Positions 8,667 through 15,755 of a stretch of 21,357 nt of DNA are shown here, in pieces. The first letter of the stretch is position 1, and each line of letters opens with the position of its first letter. The stretch is from an uncultured Microbacteriaceae bacterium (lineage in GTDB: Bacteria > Actinomycetota > Actinomycetes > Actinomycetales > Microbacteriaceae): positions 1 to 21,357 of the forward strand of contig CAMLMQ010000025.1 of the NCBI GenBank assembly GCA_946481135.1, in the 5' to 3' direction. The notes under the pieces were generated by a model. That model searched no databases. It was given only the letters and a program-made list of their open reading frames with translations, and was not told the origin of the DNA. The position numbers and the translations under genes were made by a program.

Positions 8667-10738
8667 GGGAGAACCTCCGAAGGGGTGCGGGCGGCGGCAG
8701 GCGACGGGGTGGGGGCGAGGCGGAGGCGCACCGCGAGGCCGCCGCCCGCCGAGGCGTCGAGGTCGAGGCGGGCGCCGATCTCGGCCGCGCGTTCCCGCAT
8801 CGTCACGAGGCCGATCCCCGGGGTCGGCACGCCCGGGAGGCCGCGCCCGTCGTCGCTCACGACGAGTTCGACCTCGTCGCCCCGGCGGCGCAGCGTGATG
8901 TCGATCCGGTCGGCGCCGGCATGCCGCACGGCGTTGTGCACCGCTTCCGCGGCGACCAGGTAGACGGTGCGGCGTAGGGAGGGCGCGACGGCGTCCGCCT
9001 CGAGCTCCCCCACCTCGACGCGGGCGCCCCCGGCCGAGAAGTCGCTCGCGAGTTCCCCGAGATCCACCGCGAGATCGACGACGGCGGTGTCCTCACGGGC
9101 GGCGCGCACGAGGGAGTCCACCTCGCGCACGCGGGATCGGAGATCGTCGGCGAGTCGACGCAGCAGAAGCCGCGCCTCCCCGGGGTCGGAGTCGAGCATC
9201 CGGTCGACGGCGGCGAGTCCGAAACCGATCCCGGCCAGGGCCGGACCGATCCCGTCGTGGAGGTCGCGTCGCATCGCCCGCCGCTCGCCGTGCCGCACCG
9301 CGAGCACCGAGTCGCGCGCGCGTTCGAGGGTCTCCCCCGCCTGGGCGAGCCGCAGGATCGCCGCGACGAGCGGCGCGAGTTCGGCGAGCTGGCGGCGGGT
9401 GCGTGCCGAGACGCTCTCGCCTCGCCGTGCCGCGACCTCGAGCCGTCCGACCGGCTCGGCCGCGGCGACGAGATCGAAGCCGATCCTGTCGCCGACGAGC
9501 ATCCCCGCCGAGGCGCTCGGTCCCCCCGGCGCGAGCGACCGGATGCCGACCCCGCCGAGACGGCTGGCCGACCGGAGCGCGGCGGCGAGCACCGCCAGCC
9601 CCTCGGCCCCGGACTCGAGCTCGCCCAGACGCTCGCCGAGACGCCGGATGAGGCCCTCGGGGTCGTTCTGATCGTCCCAGACGAGCGCGTCGACGCGTCG
9701 CTGAAGGGGGTCGTGCGCGGGGATGAGGGCGACCGCGACGAGCGCCGCCGCGGCGACGCCGATCGCCTCGCGCGACCACGGAAGGAGGGCGGCGAGCGCG
9801 CCGTCGAGGATGAGGTAGCCGGCCACCGCGACGACGGTGAGGATCGACCACGCCAGCACACGGCTCACCGCGGTGTCGACGCCGCGCAGCCTCGGGCCGA
9901 GCACGAGCACGAGCACGGCCGACGGGTAGAAGATCTGCCCCACGACGGGCGCGATCATGCCGAAGTCCCACACCCACGTCGGCACGGCGACGCCGGCGGG
10001 CAGCACGAGCGCGCCGTACGACAGGGTCAGGAACCCGTGACCGACGACGAGCCACCCGAGACGGCGCCGGTCCTCCGGCGGCGTCGTCGCCCACCGCACG
10101 GCGAGCAGCACCGCCACGACGACCGACAGCACGACGGCGGCGGTGGCGGCGCCGTTGTAGAGGGGCACGGCCGCCTCCTGCCACGCCGGCAGCGGGATCG
10201 CGAATGGGTTGGGGGGCCCGTCGGGCGCCTGCCGGGTGAGCGCGGGCGCGAACGCCACGACGGCGAGCGCGATCCCCGTCCCGATGAGGATGCGATGCGC
10301 GGTCGAGCGCGGGCGGGGAAGGAGCAGGAGCGGGATGATCGTCGTGCCCAGGGTCCCGGGCACGTACCCCCATCCCGCCGCGTGCAGCAGCAGGCCCCAG
10401 AACGGCAGGTCGGGCACCTGCTCCCCGAGCAGCCCCCACTGCACGCCGAGGGCGGCGACGCCGGAGCCGACGGCGTGCACGGCCGTGATGACGGCGACCG
10501 GATGCGGGCGCCGGGCGATCAGCACGGCGCTCAGGGCGCCGTAGATGAGCGCGACGGTGACGCCGATGTCGTCGAACCGCGACTGCACCCCGGGAGGCGA
10601 CACCGACAGGAACGCCCCCGGCACCGGTTCGAGCGGCAGGTCGAACGCCCACGCGACGACGATCGAGGCGAGGGCCGGCACCCACGCTCCGAGCAGCACC
10701 GCGAGCGCGACGACGCGGCGGGCCGCCACCGCCGTCAT
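8663..10738 (-). CDS. membrane sensor histidine kinase, HisKA_3 type, intact
   Basis: This is a sensor kinase of 691 residues, paired with the regulator at 8007-8666. The ATG at 10738 overlaps the TGA of the upstream pseudokinase (ATGA). About ten hydrophobic segments fill residues 8-340. A cytosolic linker follows with LQRRVDALVWDD, a phrase common in actinobacterial kinases of this type, and a GAF-like stretch (about 365-455). The dimerisation helix has RRDLHDGIGPALAG with phosphoacceptor His494. The HATPase domain has N-box EAVHNAVRHA (Asn602), G1 box SDDGRGLPG (628-636) and G2 box GIGLVTMRERA (641-651). All residues expected for autophosphorylation are present. With almost no extracellular loop, it probably senses a membrane-embedded signal or partner. 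The open frame continues upstream to 12484 in the wrong frame of the preceding gene; that extension is spurious. Confidence 0.94.
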   Translation of the reverse strand: MTAVAARRVVALAVLLGAWVPALASIVVAWAFDLPLEPVPGAFLSVSPPGVQSRFDDIGVTVALIYGALSAVLIARRPHPVAVITAVHAVGSGVAALGVQWGLLGEQVPDLPFWGLLLHAAGWGYVPGTLGTTIIPLLLLPRPRSTAHRILIGTGIALAVVAFAPALTRQAPDGPPNPFAIPLPAWQEAAVPLYNGAATAAVVLSVVVAVLLAVRWATTPPEDRRRLGWLVVGHGFLTLSYGALVLPAGVAVPTWVWDFGMIAPVVGQIFYPSAVLVLVLGPRLRGVDTAVSRVLAWSILTVVAVAGYLILDGALAALLPWSREAIGVAAAALVAVALIPAHDPLQRRVDALVWDDQNDPEGLIRRLGERLGELESGAEGLAVLAAALRSASRLGGVGIRSLAPGGPSASAGMLVGDRIGFDLVAAAEPVGRLEVAARRGESVSARTRRQLAELAPLVAAILRLAQAGETLERARDSVLAVRHGERRAMRRDLHDGIGPALAGIGFGLAAVDRMLDSDPGEARLLLRRLADDLRSRVREVDSLVRAAREDTAVVDLAVDLGELASDFSAGGARVEVGELEADAVAPSLRRTVYLVAAEAVHNAVRHAGADRIDITLRRRGDEVELVVSDDGRGLPGVPTPGIGLVTMRERAAEIGARLDLDASAGGGLAVRLRLAPTPSPAAARTPSEVLP

Positions 10739-12663
10739 CGCGGCACCGTCACGTCGAGAGCATCCCCGGCGGGGTGCACGACGAGCGTGCCCCCGAGTTC
10801 CTCCGCGCGATCCGAGAGGGACGCGAGGGTGGGTGCGGCGGAGGGGCCGAGGGCGAAGGGGGCGTCCGCCCCGGCGACGACCCGGATGTCGTCGGTGCCG
10901 ACGTCGACCCGCAGTTCGGCCCGACGAACTCCGGACGCCCGCCGGATGAGCAGCACCGCCTCCGCGGCGAGATGGTGCAGCGCCGCCTGGCGGGCCGGGT
11001 CGAGGTCCCGCGTTCCGTTGCTCACCGCCGTGATGTCGAGCCGCTCCCCGGAGAAGCGCGAGGCCAGTTCGGTGAGCGCCGTGTCGACGTCCCCGGCATC
11101 GAGTGCTCCCGGCAGGAGTGTGCGTGCGAGGTCGCGCACTTCGGTCGTGCGGGCGGCGATCTCGCCGCGCACGGCCCGCACCTCCTCGCGCACGTCGCCC
11201 ACCCCCACCCGCGTCCCGCCGTCGAGGCGCGTGGCGACGGCGCCGAGTCGGTCGGCGCTCGCCGCGAGCGCCGGCGCGAGGCCGTCGCGCAACTCGTGGC
11301 GCACCATCCGCCGTTCCTCCGCCCCGACGCTCAGCAGGCGGACACGGGCCTCGTCGAGATCCCGGTTGACCGTCTCGAGTTGCAGCGCGATGACGAGCAC
11401 GCCGGAGATGCGCTCCAACACGTACCGCGTGCGACGGTCGACCCGGTGACCGCTCGTCGACCCGGCGTGCACCCACCCCGCCGTCCGACGGCCCGTGCGG
11501 AGAGGCAGCACCGTGGGGGCGGCGTACCCGGGCGCCCCGGCCACGACCACGGGACCGCCGGGCTCCACGGCGCGCACCTCGAGACGCCCGAGCCGAAGGG
11601 CGTCGCGCAGCTCGGCGACGAGCGAGCCGAGCCCCTGCTCCGCGCCCCCGGGATGTCGGCCGATGCGGGCGAGCAGTTGTGCGGGCTCCGCGGCGTCGCC
11701 GTAGACGAGGGCGTCGACGCGACGCTGCAGCCACCGCCGCGCCGGGGCGAGGGCGAGGGCGAGGGCGGCGACACCGGCGGCACCCGCGATCGTCGGCGGA
11801 ACGGGCAGTGCGGTGGAGGCCGGAAGGGCGACCGAGACGTAGAGCATGACGAGCAGCACGAGCAGCAAGACATCGACGAGCACGCGGTTGACGGCGGACT
11901 CGATGCCCCACAGCCCCGAGCCGAGGGCGGCGACGACGACGGCGACCGCCATGAAGACGATCGCGGCGAACGGCGCGAGGGGCAGGAAGCGGATGATCAC
12001 CTCGGTCGCACCCGTCGGCACCGGGAGGAGGGTCGGGCCGACGAAGACCAGCAGAAGCAGTTGACCCAGGGCGAGCCATCCGGCTCCGCGACGCTCGTCG
12101 ATCGGTCCCGACCTCCAGCGTCGCAGGAGCACCACGGCGGTGACGATCGCGAGCACGACCGACACCGCGAGCGCGACCGCGAGGAGGCCGGCGACCGAGA
12201 GCACCGCCGCGACCACGCCGGCTCCGACGAGCGTCTGCTCCGTCCGCCGCAGCGGGCGGGACGTCAGCAGCAGCGGCAGCACGCTGAGGGAGAGCAGCGT
12301 GCCCGGCAGCCAGAGCAGACCGACGACGTGGGCCGCGACGCCCGAGCCGAGGATGCCGCCGAACGGCGAGAGCGCGACCTGCGCGCCGAGCGCGCTCAGC
12401 GCCGACCCGACCGCGGTGACGGCGAGCACCGCCCCCACCGGATTGGGTCGGCGGGCGACGAGGAGCGCACTCACGGCGCCCCACACGACCGCGTCGATGA
12501 GGTACAGCGACACGAACCCCCGCGGGCCGGCGAGCGGCAGCGCGAAGGCGACCGTCAGAGCCAGGGCCGCGCCCGCGGGCACCCAGGCGGCGAGCGCGAC
12601 GAGCGCCGCCGCGACCAGGCGGCGGCGAGCGACGGGCGCGTCGGCCGACCCGGGCGTTGTCAC
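10735..12663 (-). CDS. membrane histidine-kinase paralogue lacking catalytic residues (pseudokinase)
   Basis: This protein of 642 residues is homologous along its length to the kinase encoded next to it: AAWVPA near residue 26, SALLVARRPNPV (65-76), LQRRVDALVYGD (312-323) and the VEPGGP stretch (366-371) all have counterparts there. The DHp motif reads RHELRDGLAPAL, so Arg459 (codon 11287-11289) replaces the phosphoacceptor His. The N-box reads EAVLLIRRAS, losing the Mg/ATP-binding Asn. The DxGxG G1 box is absent (AGADAPFALG) and G2 is not recognisable. The coding frame is intact, with no stop or frameshift, so this is a maintained protein rather than a decayed gene. It starts at a GTG at 12663 and its stop overlaps the next start. 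A likely role is a heterodimer partner or regulator of the intact kinase; this is inference. Confidence 0.9.
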   Translation of the reverse strand: MTTPGSADAPVARRRLVAAALVALAAWVPAGAALALTVAFALPLAGPRGFVSLYLIDAVVWGAVSALLVARRPNPVGAVLAVTAVGSALSALGAQVALSPFGGILGSGVAAHVVGLLWLPGTLLSLSVLPLLLTSRPLRRTEQTLVGAGVVAAVLSVAGLLAVALAVSVVLAIVTAVVLLRRWRSGPIDERRGAGWLALGQLLLLVFVGPTLLPVPTGATEVIIRFLPLAPFAAIVFMAVAVVVAALGSGLWGIESAVNRVLVDVLLLVLLVMLYVSVALPASTALPVPPTIAGAAGVAALALALAPARRWLQRRVDALVYGDAAEPAQLLARIGRHPGGAEQGLGSLVAELRDALRLGRLEVRAVEPGGPVVVAGAPGYAAPTVLPLRTGRRTAGWVHAGSTSGHRVDRRTRYVLERISGVLVIALQLETVNRDLDEARVRLLSVGAEERRMVRHELRDGLAPALAASADRLGAVATRLDGGTRVGVGDVREEVRAVRGEIAARTTEVRDLARTLLPGALDAGDVDTALTELASRFSGERLDITAVSNGTRDLDPARQAALHHLAAEAVLLIRRASGVRRAELRVDVGTDDIRVVAGADAPFALGPSAAPTLASLSDRAEELGGTLVVHPAGDALDVTVPR

Positions 12664-12685
12664 GATCCGACCAGAATGCCCGGTC

Positions 12686-12712
12686 CCGCGTCCCGGAATC
12701 CAGGGACAGCGG
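12686..12712 (-). terminator. hairpin between the phosphodiesterase and pseudokinase genes
   Basis: Arms CCGC+GTCCC (12686-12694) and GGGAC+A+GCGG (12703-12712) form a 9-bp stem with one bulged base and an eight-base loop. It begins 10 bases after the phosphodiesterase stop, in a gap of only 58 bases before the pseudokinase GTG. It may terminate or attenuate read-through into the signalling operon. Confidence 0.5.
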
Positions 12713-12721
12713 TCCCGGGAG

Positions 12722-13708
12722 TCAGGTCAGGGCGTCGCGAGCGGCGACACCGAGATCCGGGTGGTCGACGAAGATCCCGTCGACGCCCGTGGCGAGCACG
12801 GCCCCGAACTCGGCGCGCCAGTCGCCCCAATCGCGCGGCGAACCGCCGACGCGGTACGGCGCGGCGAGGAAGCGGTTCTCGGGGCGCAGGGTCCACGTGA
12901 AGACGTCGAGACCCGCCGCGTGCGCGCGGGCGACGAGGGCGGCGCCATCCGGACGCACGAGGAGGGCCTTGTCGACGCTCACGCCGTCGACATCCTTCGC
13001 GAGTCGCGCGAGACCGGCCTCGGTGAGTTGAGCCGCGTAGGGCAGCGCCTTCTTGCCGAACCGGGCGACGAGGTCGGGCGCCGACCCGCGGGCCTCGAGG
13101 AGGTAGACGAAGCGCCCGCCGACCCCGCGCTCACGCAGGTGCCCGAGCACGGTCTGCTCGAACGACTCGACGATGATGCGCCCCCCATCGTCCCAACGAC
13201 GCAGCTCGCCCGCGACGAGCTCGTCGAGCGGCAGCCCGATCGAGGCGAAGTGGGTCGCGTGCTTGAGTTCGGCGACGACGGCGATCGGACGCCCCGCGCG
13301 GGTCGCCGCGGCATCCAGCAGCTCGAGCAGGTCGTGCAGCCGCAGGATCGGCTCCCGCCCGTCGAACGTCGACGAGGCCTGGCGCAGCTGGGGCAGCCGC
13401 TCCACCGCGCGCAGGGTCGAGAGTTCGGCCCACGTGAAGTCCTCGGTGAACCAGCCGGTGTGCGCGACGCCGTCGACGCGCTTCGTCGTGCGGCGGTCGG
13501 CGAACTCCGGACGCGCGGCGACATCGGTCGTGCCCGAGATCTCGTTCTCGTGTCGCAGCACGAGCACGCCGTCCCTCGTGGCGACGATGTCGGGCTCCAC
13601 CGCATCCGCCCCGAGCGCGATCGCGAGCTCGTACGCGGCTCGCGTGTGCTCGGGTCGGTAGCCGCTCGCCCCGCGGTGGCCGATGACGAGGGGACGGATG
13701 GCGGCCAT
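12722..13708 (-). CDS. glycerophosphodiester phosphodiesterase (cytoplasmic)
   Basis: This enzyme (EC 3.1.4.46) hydrolyses glycerophosphodiesters to sn-glycerol 3-phosphate and an alcohol, feeding phospholipid turnover. The 328-residue product has the GDPD TIM-barrel motif HRGASGYRPEHT (His11, Arg12, Glu20), metal ligands in VEPDIV (Glu38, Asp40) and LRHE (His53, the second catalytic His), then ELKHAT, IIVESFE, and the C-terminal FTWTLRPEN and GVDGIFVDHPD phrases. No signal peptide is present, so it should act inside the cell, like UgpQ and unlike periplasmic GlpQ, although its length is nearer GlpQ. The ATG at 13708 faces the plus-strand gene at 13735 across a 26-base gap. I withhold a symbol because glpQ and ugpQ are both used for such proteins. 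Confidence 0.94.
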   Translation of the reverse strand: MAAIRPLVIGHRGASGYRPEHTRAAYELAIALGADAVEPDIVATRDGVLVLRHENEISGTTDVAARPEFADRRTTKRVDGVAHTGWFTEDFTWAELSTLRAVERLPQLRQASSTFDGREPILRLHDLLELLDAAATRAGRPIAVVAELKHATHFASIGLPLDELVAGELRRWDDGGRIIVESFEQTVLGHLRERGVGGRFVYLLEARGSAPDLVARFGKKALPYAAQLTEAGLARLAKDVDGVSVDKALLVRPDGAALVARAHAAGLDVFTWTLRPENRFLAAPYRVGGSPRDWGDWRAEFGAVLATGVDGIFVDHPDLGVAARDALT

Positions 13709-13716
13709 CCGTTCAC

Positions 13717-13722
13717 GATAAT
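13717..13722. promoter_or_regulatory. shared AT-rich hexamer, candidate divergent -10 element
   Basis: GATAAT on plus (ATTATC on minus) is the only AT-rich patch in the 26-base divergent gap. As a plus -10 it would start transcription about 6 bases before the ATG at 13735. As a minus -10 (CATTAT, 13723-13718) it would start about 3 bases before the ATG at 13708. No good -35 is seen on either strand. Confidence 0.4.
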
Positions 13723-13734
13723 GTGACGCTCGAG

Positions 13735-14079
13735 ATGTCGACCTGTGCGAACTGCGGTCGGGAGCTGCAGCCCGCCTGGAAGTACTGCATCACCTGCGGC
13801 ACGCGCACGACCGTGCCGCTTGCCGGGGTCTCGCCGTCGGCGCTGAGCACCGATCGCGAATTCGAGGCGCGCCGGGTCAACGTGCTCGCCGTGCTCGCAC
13901 TCATCCTCGGCTGCCTGCTGAGCCCCCTCGCCGCCCTGTTCGGTCACGTCGCGGTCGCGCAGATCAAGACGACGGGCGAGCGGGGCCTCCTCGCCGCGTG
14001 GATCGCGGTGGTGCTCGGCTACATCTGGCTCGTCGCCCTGGCCGTGCTCGTGATCACCTTCGTCACGACGAATGGCTGA
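13735..14079 (+). CDS. zinc-ribbon DUF4190 membrane protein
   Basis: The product has 114 residues when read from the ATG at 13735; an in-frame GTG at 13723 would add four residues. I prefer the ATG because it follows a GATAAT -10 candidate at leaderless spacing and because the zinc ribbon then begins at once. The N-terminus has two CxxC knuckles (Cys4/Cys7 in CANC and Cys18/Cys21 in CITC), typical of a zinc ribbon. A linker of about 25 residues leads to a DUF4190-type pair of helices (about 47-72 and 86-112), including the phrase GHVAVAQIKTTGERG between them. Such proteins are widespread in actinobacteria and have no established function. Its end overlaps the next start by 8 bases, implying co-expression. 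Confidence 0.85.
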   Translation: MSTCANCGRELQPAWKYCITCGTRTTVPLAGVSPSALSTDREFEARRVNVLAVLALILGCLLSPLAALFGHVAVAQIKTTGERGLLAAWIAVVLGYIWLVALAVLVITFVTTNG

Positions 14080-14617
14080 CGCCGCCGCGGCTCCCTGGCA
14101 CGAACCGACGGCGCAGCTCCGTCTGCGCTGGGGCGGCTACCGCACGCGCCTCCTCGGCGGGCTCTGGCTGATCATCGGGGGCGGCGTCGCCGTCGCGGGC
14201 GGCGGCGCGACGACCGCCTTCACCAACCTCCTCCTCGCCGCGGGCACCGCCGCGCACGTCGCCGGCTGGGCGGTCCTGCCCGCCGCGGGGTGGCGCCGGG
14301 TGTGGGCGCTCATCCCGTCGACGTTCGCGATGTGGTTCCTGCTCACCGGTCCCGCGTGGCTCGGCATCCTCGTGCTGCCCTACCTCGGCTGGCTGCTCGT
14401 GCGGCACCGGCCGCTCGCGAGCTATCCGACGGTGCTGTTCGTGCTCGCCGCGGCGGTGATCGCCGGGCGCCTCTTCGGCGAGCGCTACGCCGGGATGCTG
14501 CCCGCCTTGGGCGTGGTCGCCGGCGTGATCGTGCTCTCCGCCTGGGCGGCCCACGCGGTGCACGTCGCCCAACACCGCGTGCGCCGTGGGCGAAAGCCCA
14601 GCATTTCTCAGGGCTGA
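14072..14617 (+). CDS. hypothetical polytopic membrane protein
   Basis: I do not recognise this 181-residue protein. The ATG at 14072 overlaps the end of the zinc-ribbon gene by 8 bases (ATGGCTGA), so it is likely translated from the same message. A short polar N-terminus (about 1-25, with RLRWGGYRTR just before the first helix) is followed by about six hydrophobic stretches (28-45, 50-70, 76-92, 95-110, 119-135 and 142-162) and a basic tail (HRVRRGRKPS). There are no catalytic motifs, cysteines or obvious ligand residues. The gene ends 18 bases before the BI-1/YccA gene, which appears to have its own promoter in that gap. A small integral membrane accessory protein is the most that can be said. 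Confidence 0.8.
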   Translation: MADAAAAPWHEPTAQLRLRWGGYRTRLLGGLWLIIGGGVAVAGGGATTAFTNLLLAAGTAAHVAGWAVLPAAGWRRVWALIPSTFAMWFLLTGPAWLGILVLPYLGWLLVRHRPLASYPTVLFVLAAAVIAGRLFGERYAGMLPALGVVAGVIVLSAWAAHAVHVAQHRVRRGRKPSISQG

Positions 14618-14623
14618 CTTCTC

Positions 14624-14629
14624 TACACT
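14624..14629 (+). promoter_or_regulatory. candidate -10 element (TACACT) giving a leaderless transcript
   Basis: TACACT lies exactly six bases before the ATG at 14636. Transcription would therefore be expected to begin at or next to the A of the start codon. No Shine-Dalgarno is present before this ATG, which fits leaderless translation. The -35 is not convincing. Confidence 0.55.
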
Positions 14630-14635
14630 GAGCGC

Positions 14636-15454
14636 ATGGCCAACCCTGCGTTCAGCAACTCCCCCGCGTTCTCCGAGAAGGCGGCCGCGAAGGCCGCTCG
14701 GAGTGGCGCCGTCCCCGCGGTCCCGACCGCGGGGCAGCTCCAGGAGCACTTCTCGCTGCCGGATGCCACTCCGGACCAGATGGAGCGGATGACCTACCAG
14801 GACACGATCTTCAAGACCCTCGCCGGGTTCGCCGTGCTGCTCGTCGGCGCGGCGGTCGGCTGGTTCGTCCCCGCGCTCGCGATCGTCGGCGCGATCGCCG
14901 GTCTCGTGCTCGCGCTCGTCAACATCTTCAAGAAGAAGCCGTCGCCCGCGCTCATCCTCTCCTACGCGTTCGCGCAGGGTCTGCTCGTCGGCGGCGTCTC
15001 GATGGTGTTCTCGAGCTTCTCCGATGGCATCGTTCCGATGGCGCTCTTCGGCACCCTTGCCGTCGTCGGCATCACGCTCGCCCTCTTCGCGAACGGCAAG
15101 GTGCGCGTCTCGAAGCGCGCGACGAAGATCTTCCTCGTCGCGATCGTCGGGTACGCGGCGTTCTCGCTCGTCAACCTCGTGCTCATGCTCACGGGCGTCA
15201 CGAGCAGCTTCGGCGGCCTGCGCGGAATGCCCATCCCCGGCACCGACATCCCGCTCGGCATCCCGCTCGGCATCCTCGTCGTCCTGCTCGCCGCGTACTC
15301 GCTCGTCATGGACTTCGACTACATCCAGAAGGGCGTGCAGACGGGCCAGCCGCGCATCTACGGCTGGACGGGCGCGTTCGGCATCATCGTCACGGTCGTC
15401 TGGCTCTACCTCGAGATCCTGCGCCTGCTGTCGTACTTCCTGCCGCGCAACTGA
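14636..15454 (+). CDS. Bax inhibitor-1/YccA family membrane protein
   Basis: This is a BI-1/YccA (TMBIM-like) integral membrane protein of 272 residues. Bacterial members have been linked to ion leak and to membrane-protease control, but this one's role is unproven. A polar N-terminus (about 1-60) precedes about seven hydrophobic segments between 62 and 268. The C-terminal half carries the family hallmark: MDFDYIQKGVQTGQPRIYGW with the DF pair in a membrane segment, then AFGIIVTVVWLYLEILRLLS. The ATG at 14636 is chosen because it gives the usual MANPAFSNSPAF opening of actinobacterial homologues and lies at leaderless distance from TACACT. A strong stem-loop 13 bases after the stop terminates the gene. 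Confidence 0.93.
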   Translation: MANPAFSNSPAFSEKAAAKAARSGAVPAVPTAGQLQEHFSLPDATPDQMERMTYQDTIFKTLAGFAVLLVGAAVGWFVPALAIVGAIAGLVLALVNIFKKKPSPALILSYAFAQGLLVGGVSMVFSSFSDGIVPMALFGTLAVVGITLALFANGKVRVSKRATKIFLVAIVGYAAFSLVNLVLMLTGVTSSFGGLRGMPIPGTDIPLGIPLGILVVLLAAYSLVMDFDYIQKGVQTGQPRIYGWTGAFGIIVTVVWLYLEILRLLSYFLPRN

Positions 15455-15467
15455 TCGCGGCAGTCGG

Positions 15468-15499
15468 GAAGGGTCGGAGCGTTCGCGCTCCGGCCCTTC
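15468..15499 (+). terminator. stem-loop terminator of the BI-1/YccA gene
   Basis: A 14-bp stem (GAAGGGTCGGAGCG pairing with CGCTCCGGCCCTTC, one G-U pair) closes a TTCG tetraloop. It begins 13 bases after the stop codon. The downstream tail is T-poor. Confidence 0.85.
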
Positions 15500-15513
15500 G
15501 TCCGTCTCGGCGT

Positions 15514-15590
15514 CGTTCCGAACTCTCGGCCGCAGGCCCGTTCGCGGACGTCTCGTCGAGGAACGCCGTCCCCACCGAGAGTTGGGAACG
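15514..15590. repeat. 16-bp inverted repeat, one mismatch, 45-base spacer
   Basis: CGTTCCGAACTCTCGG at 15514-15529 matches the complement of 15575-15590 except for one base. It lies between a terminator and a secreted-protein gene, and it is separate from both. Confidence 0.75.
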
Positions 15591-15755
15591 CCACCGCCGT
15601 GGACAATCCGGGGAGGCACTGGGGAGGTGGAGTCAACCCCGAGTTCACGCGCACGACCTTGCCGCCGAGGCGACGGACCGCCATGATGAGTCCACGCCGC
15701 GAGGCGCACGGCAGATCAGGGCGATGTGCCGGTCCAGGTGGATCAGGGGATCTTC

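Larger units (their letters stand above)
15455..15755. other. 301-base intergenic region with terminator, inverted repeat and phased direct repeats
   Basis: No gene is supported here. It contains, in order: a terminator (15468-15499), a 16-bp inverted repeat with one mismatch (arms 15514-15529 and 15575-15590), two GGGGAGG copies spaced 11 bases apart (15610-15616 and 15621-15627), and the ribosome site AGGGGATC before the ATG at 15756. The remainder is unremarkable. Confidence 0.7.

Noticed and set aside
8663..12484. Single fused open frame of over 1200 codons covering both kinase-like genes
   Set aside because: The first 580 codons are an out-of-frame Arg-rich reading of the pseudokinase gene. 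The real kinase starts at the ATG at 10738.
10735..12663. Pseudogene status for the first histidine-kinase paralogue
   Set aside because: The frame is intact over 642 codons, the start and stop are coupled to neighbours, and only catalytic residues are altered, so a functional non-catalytic protein is more likely.
14063..15709. Minus-strand open frame of 548 codons opposite the BI-1/YccA region
   Set aside because: Its translation is a charged Arg/Glu/Asp/His low-complexity string, the mirror of hydrophobic codons in the real membrane-protein genes.
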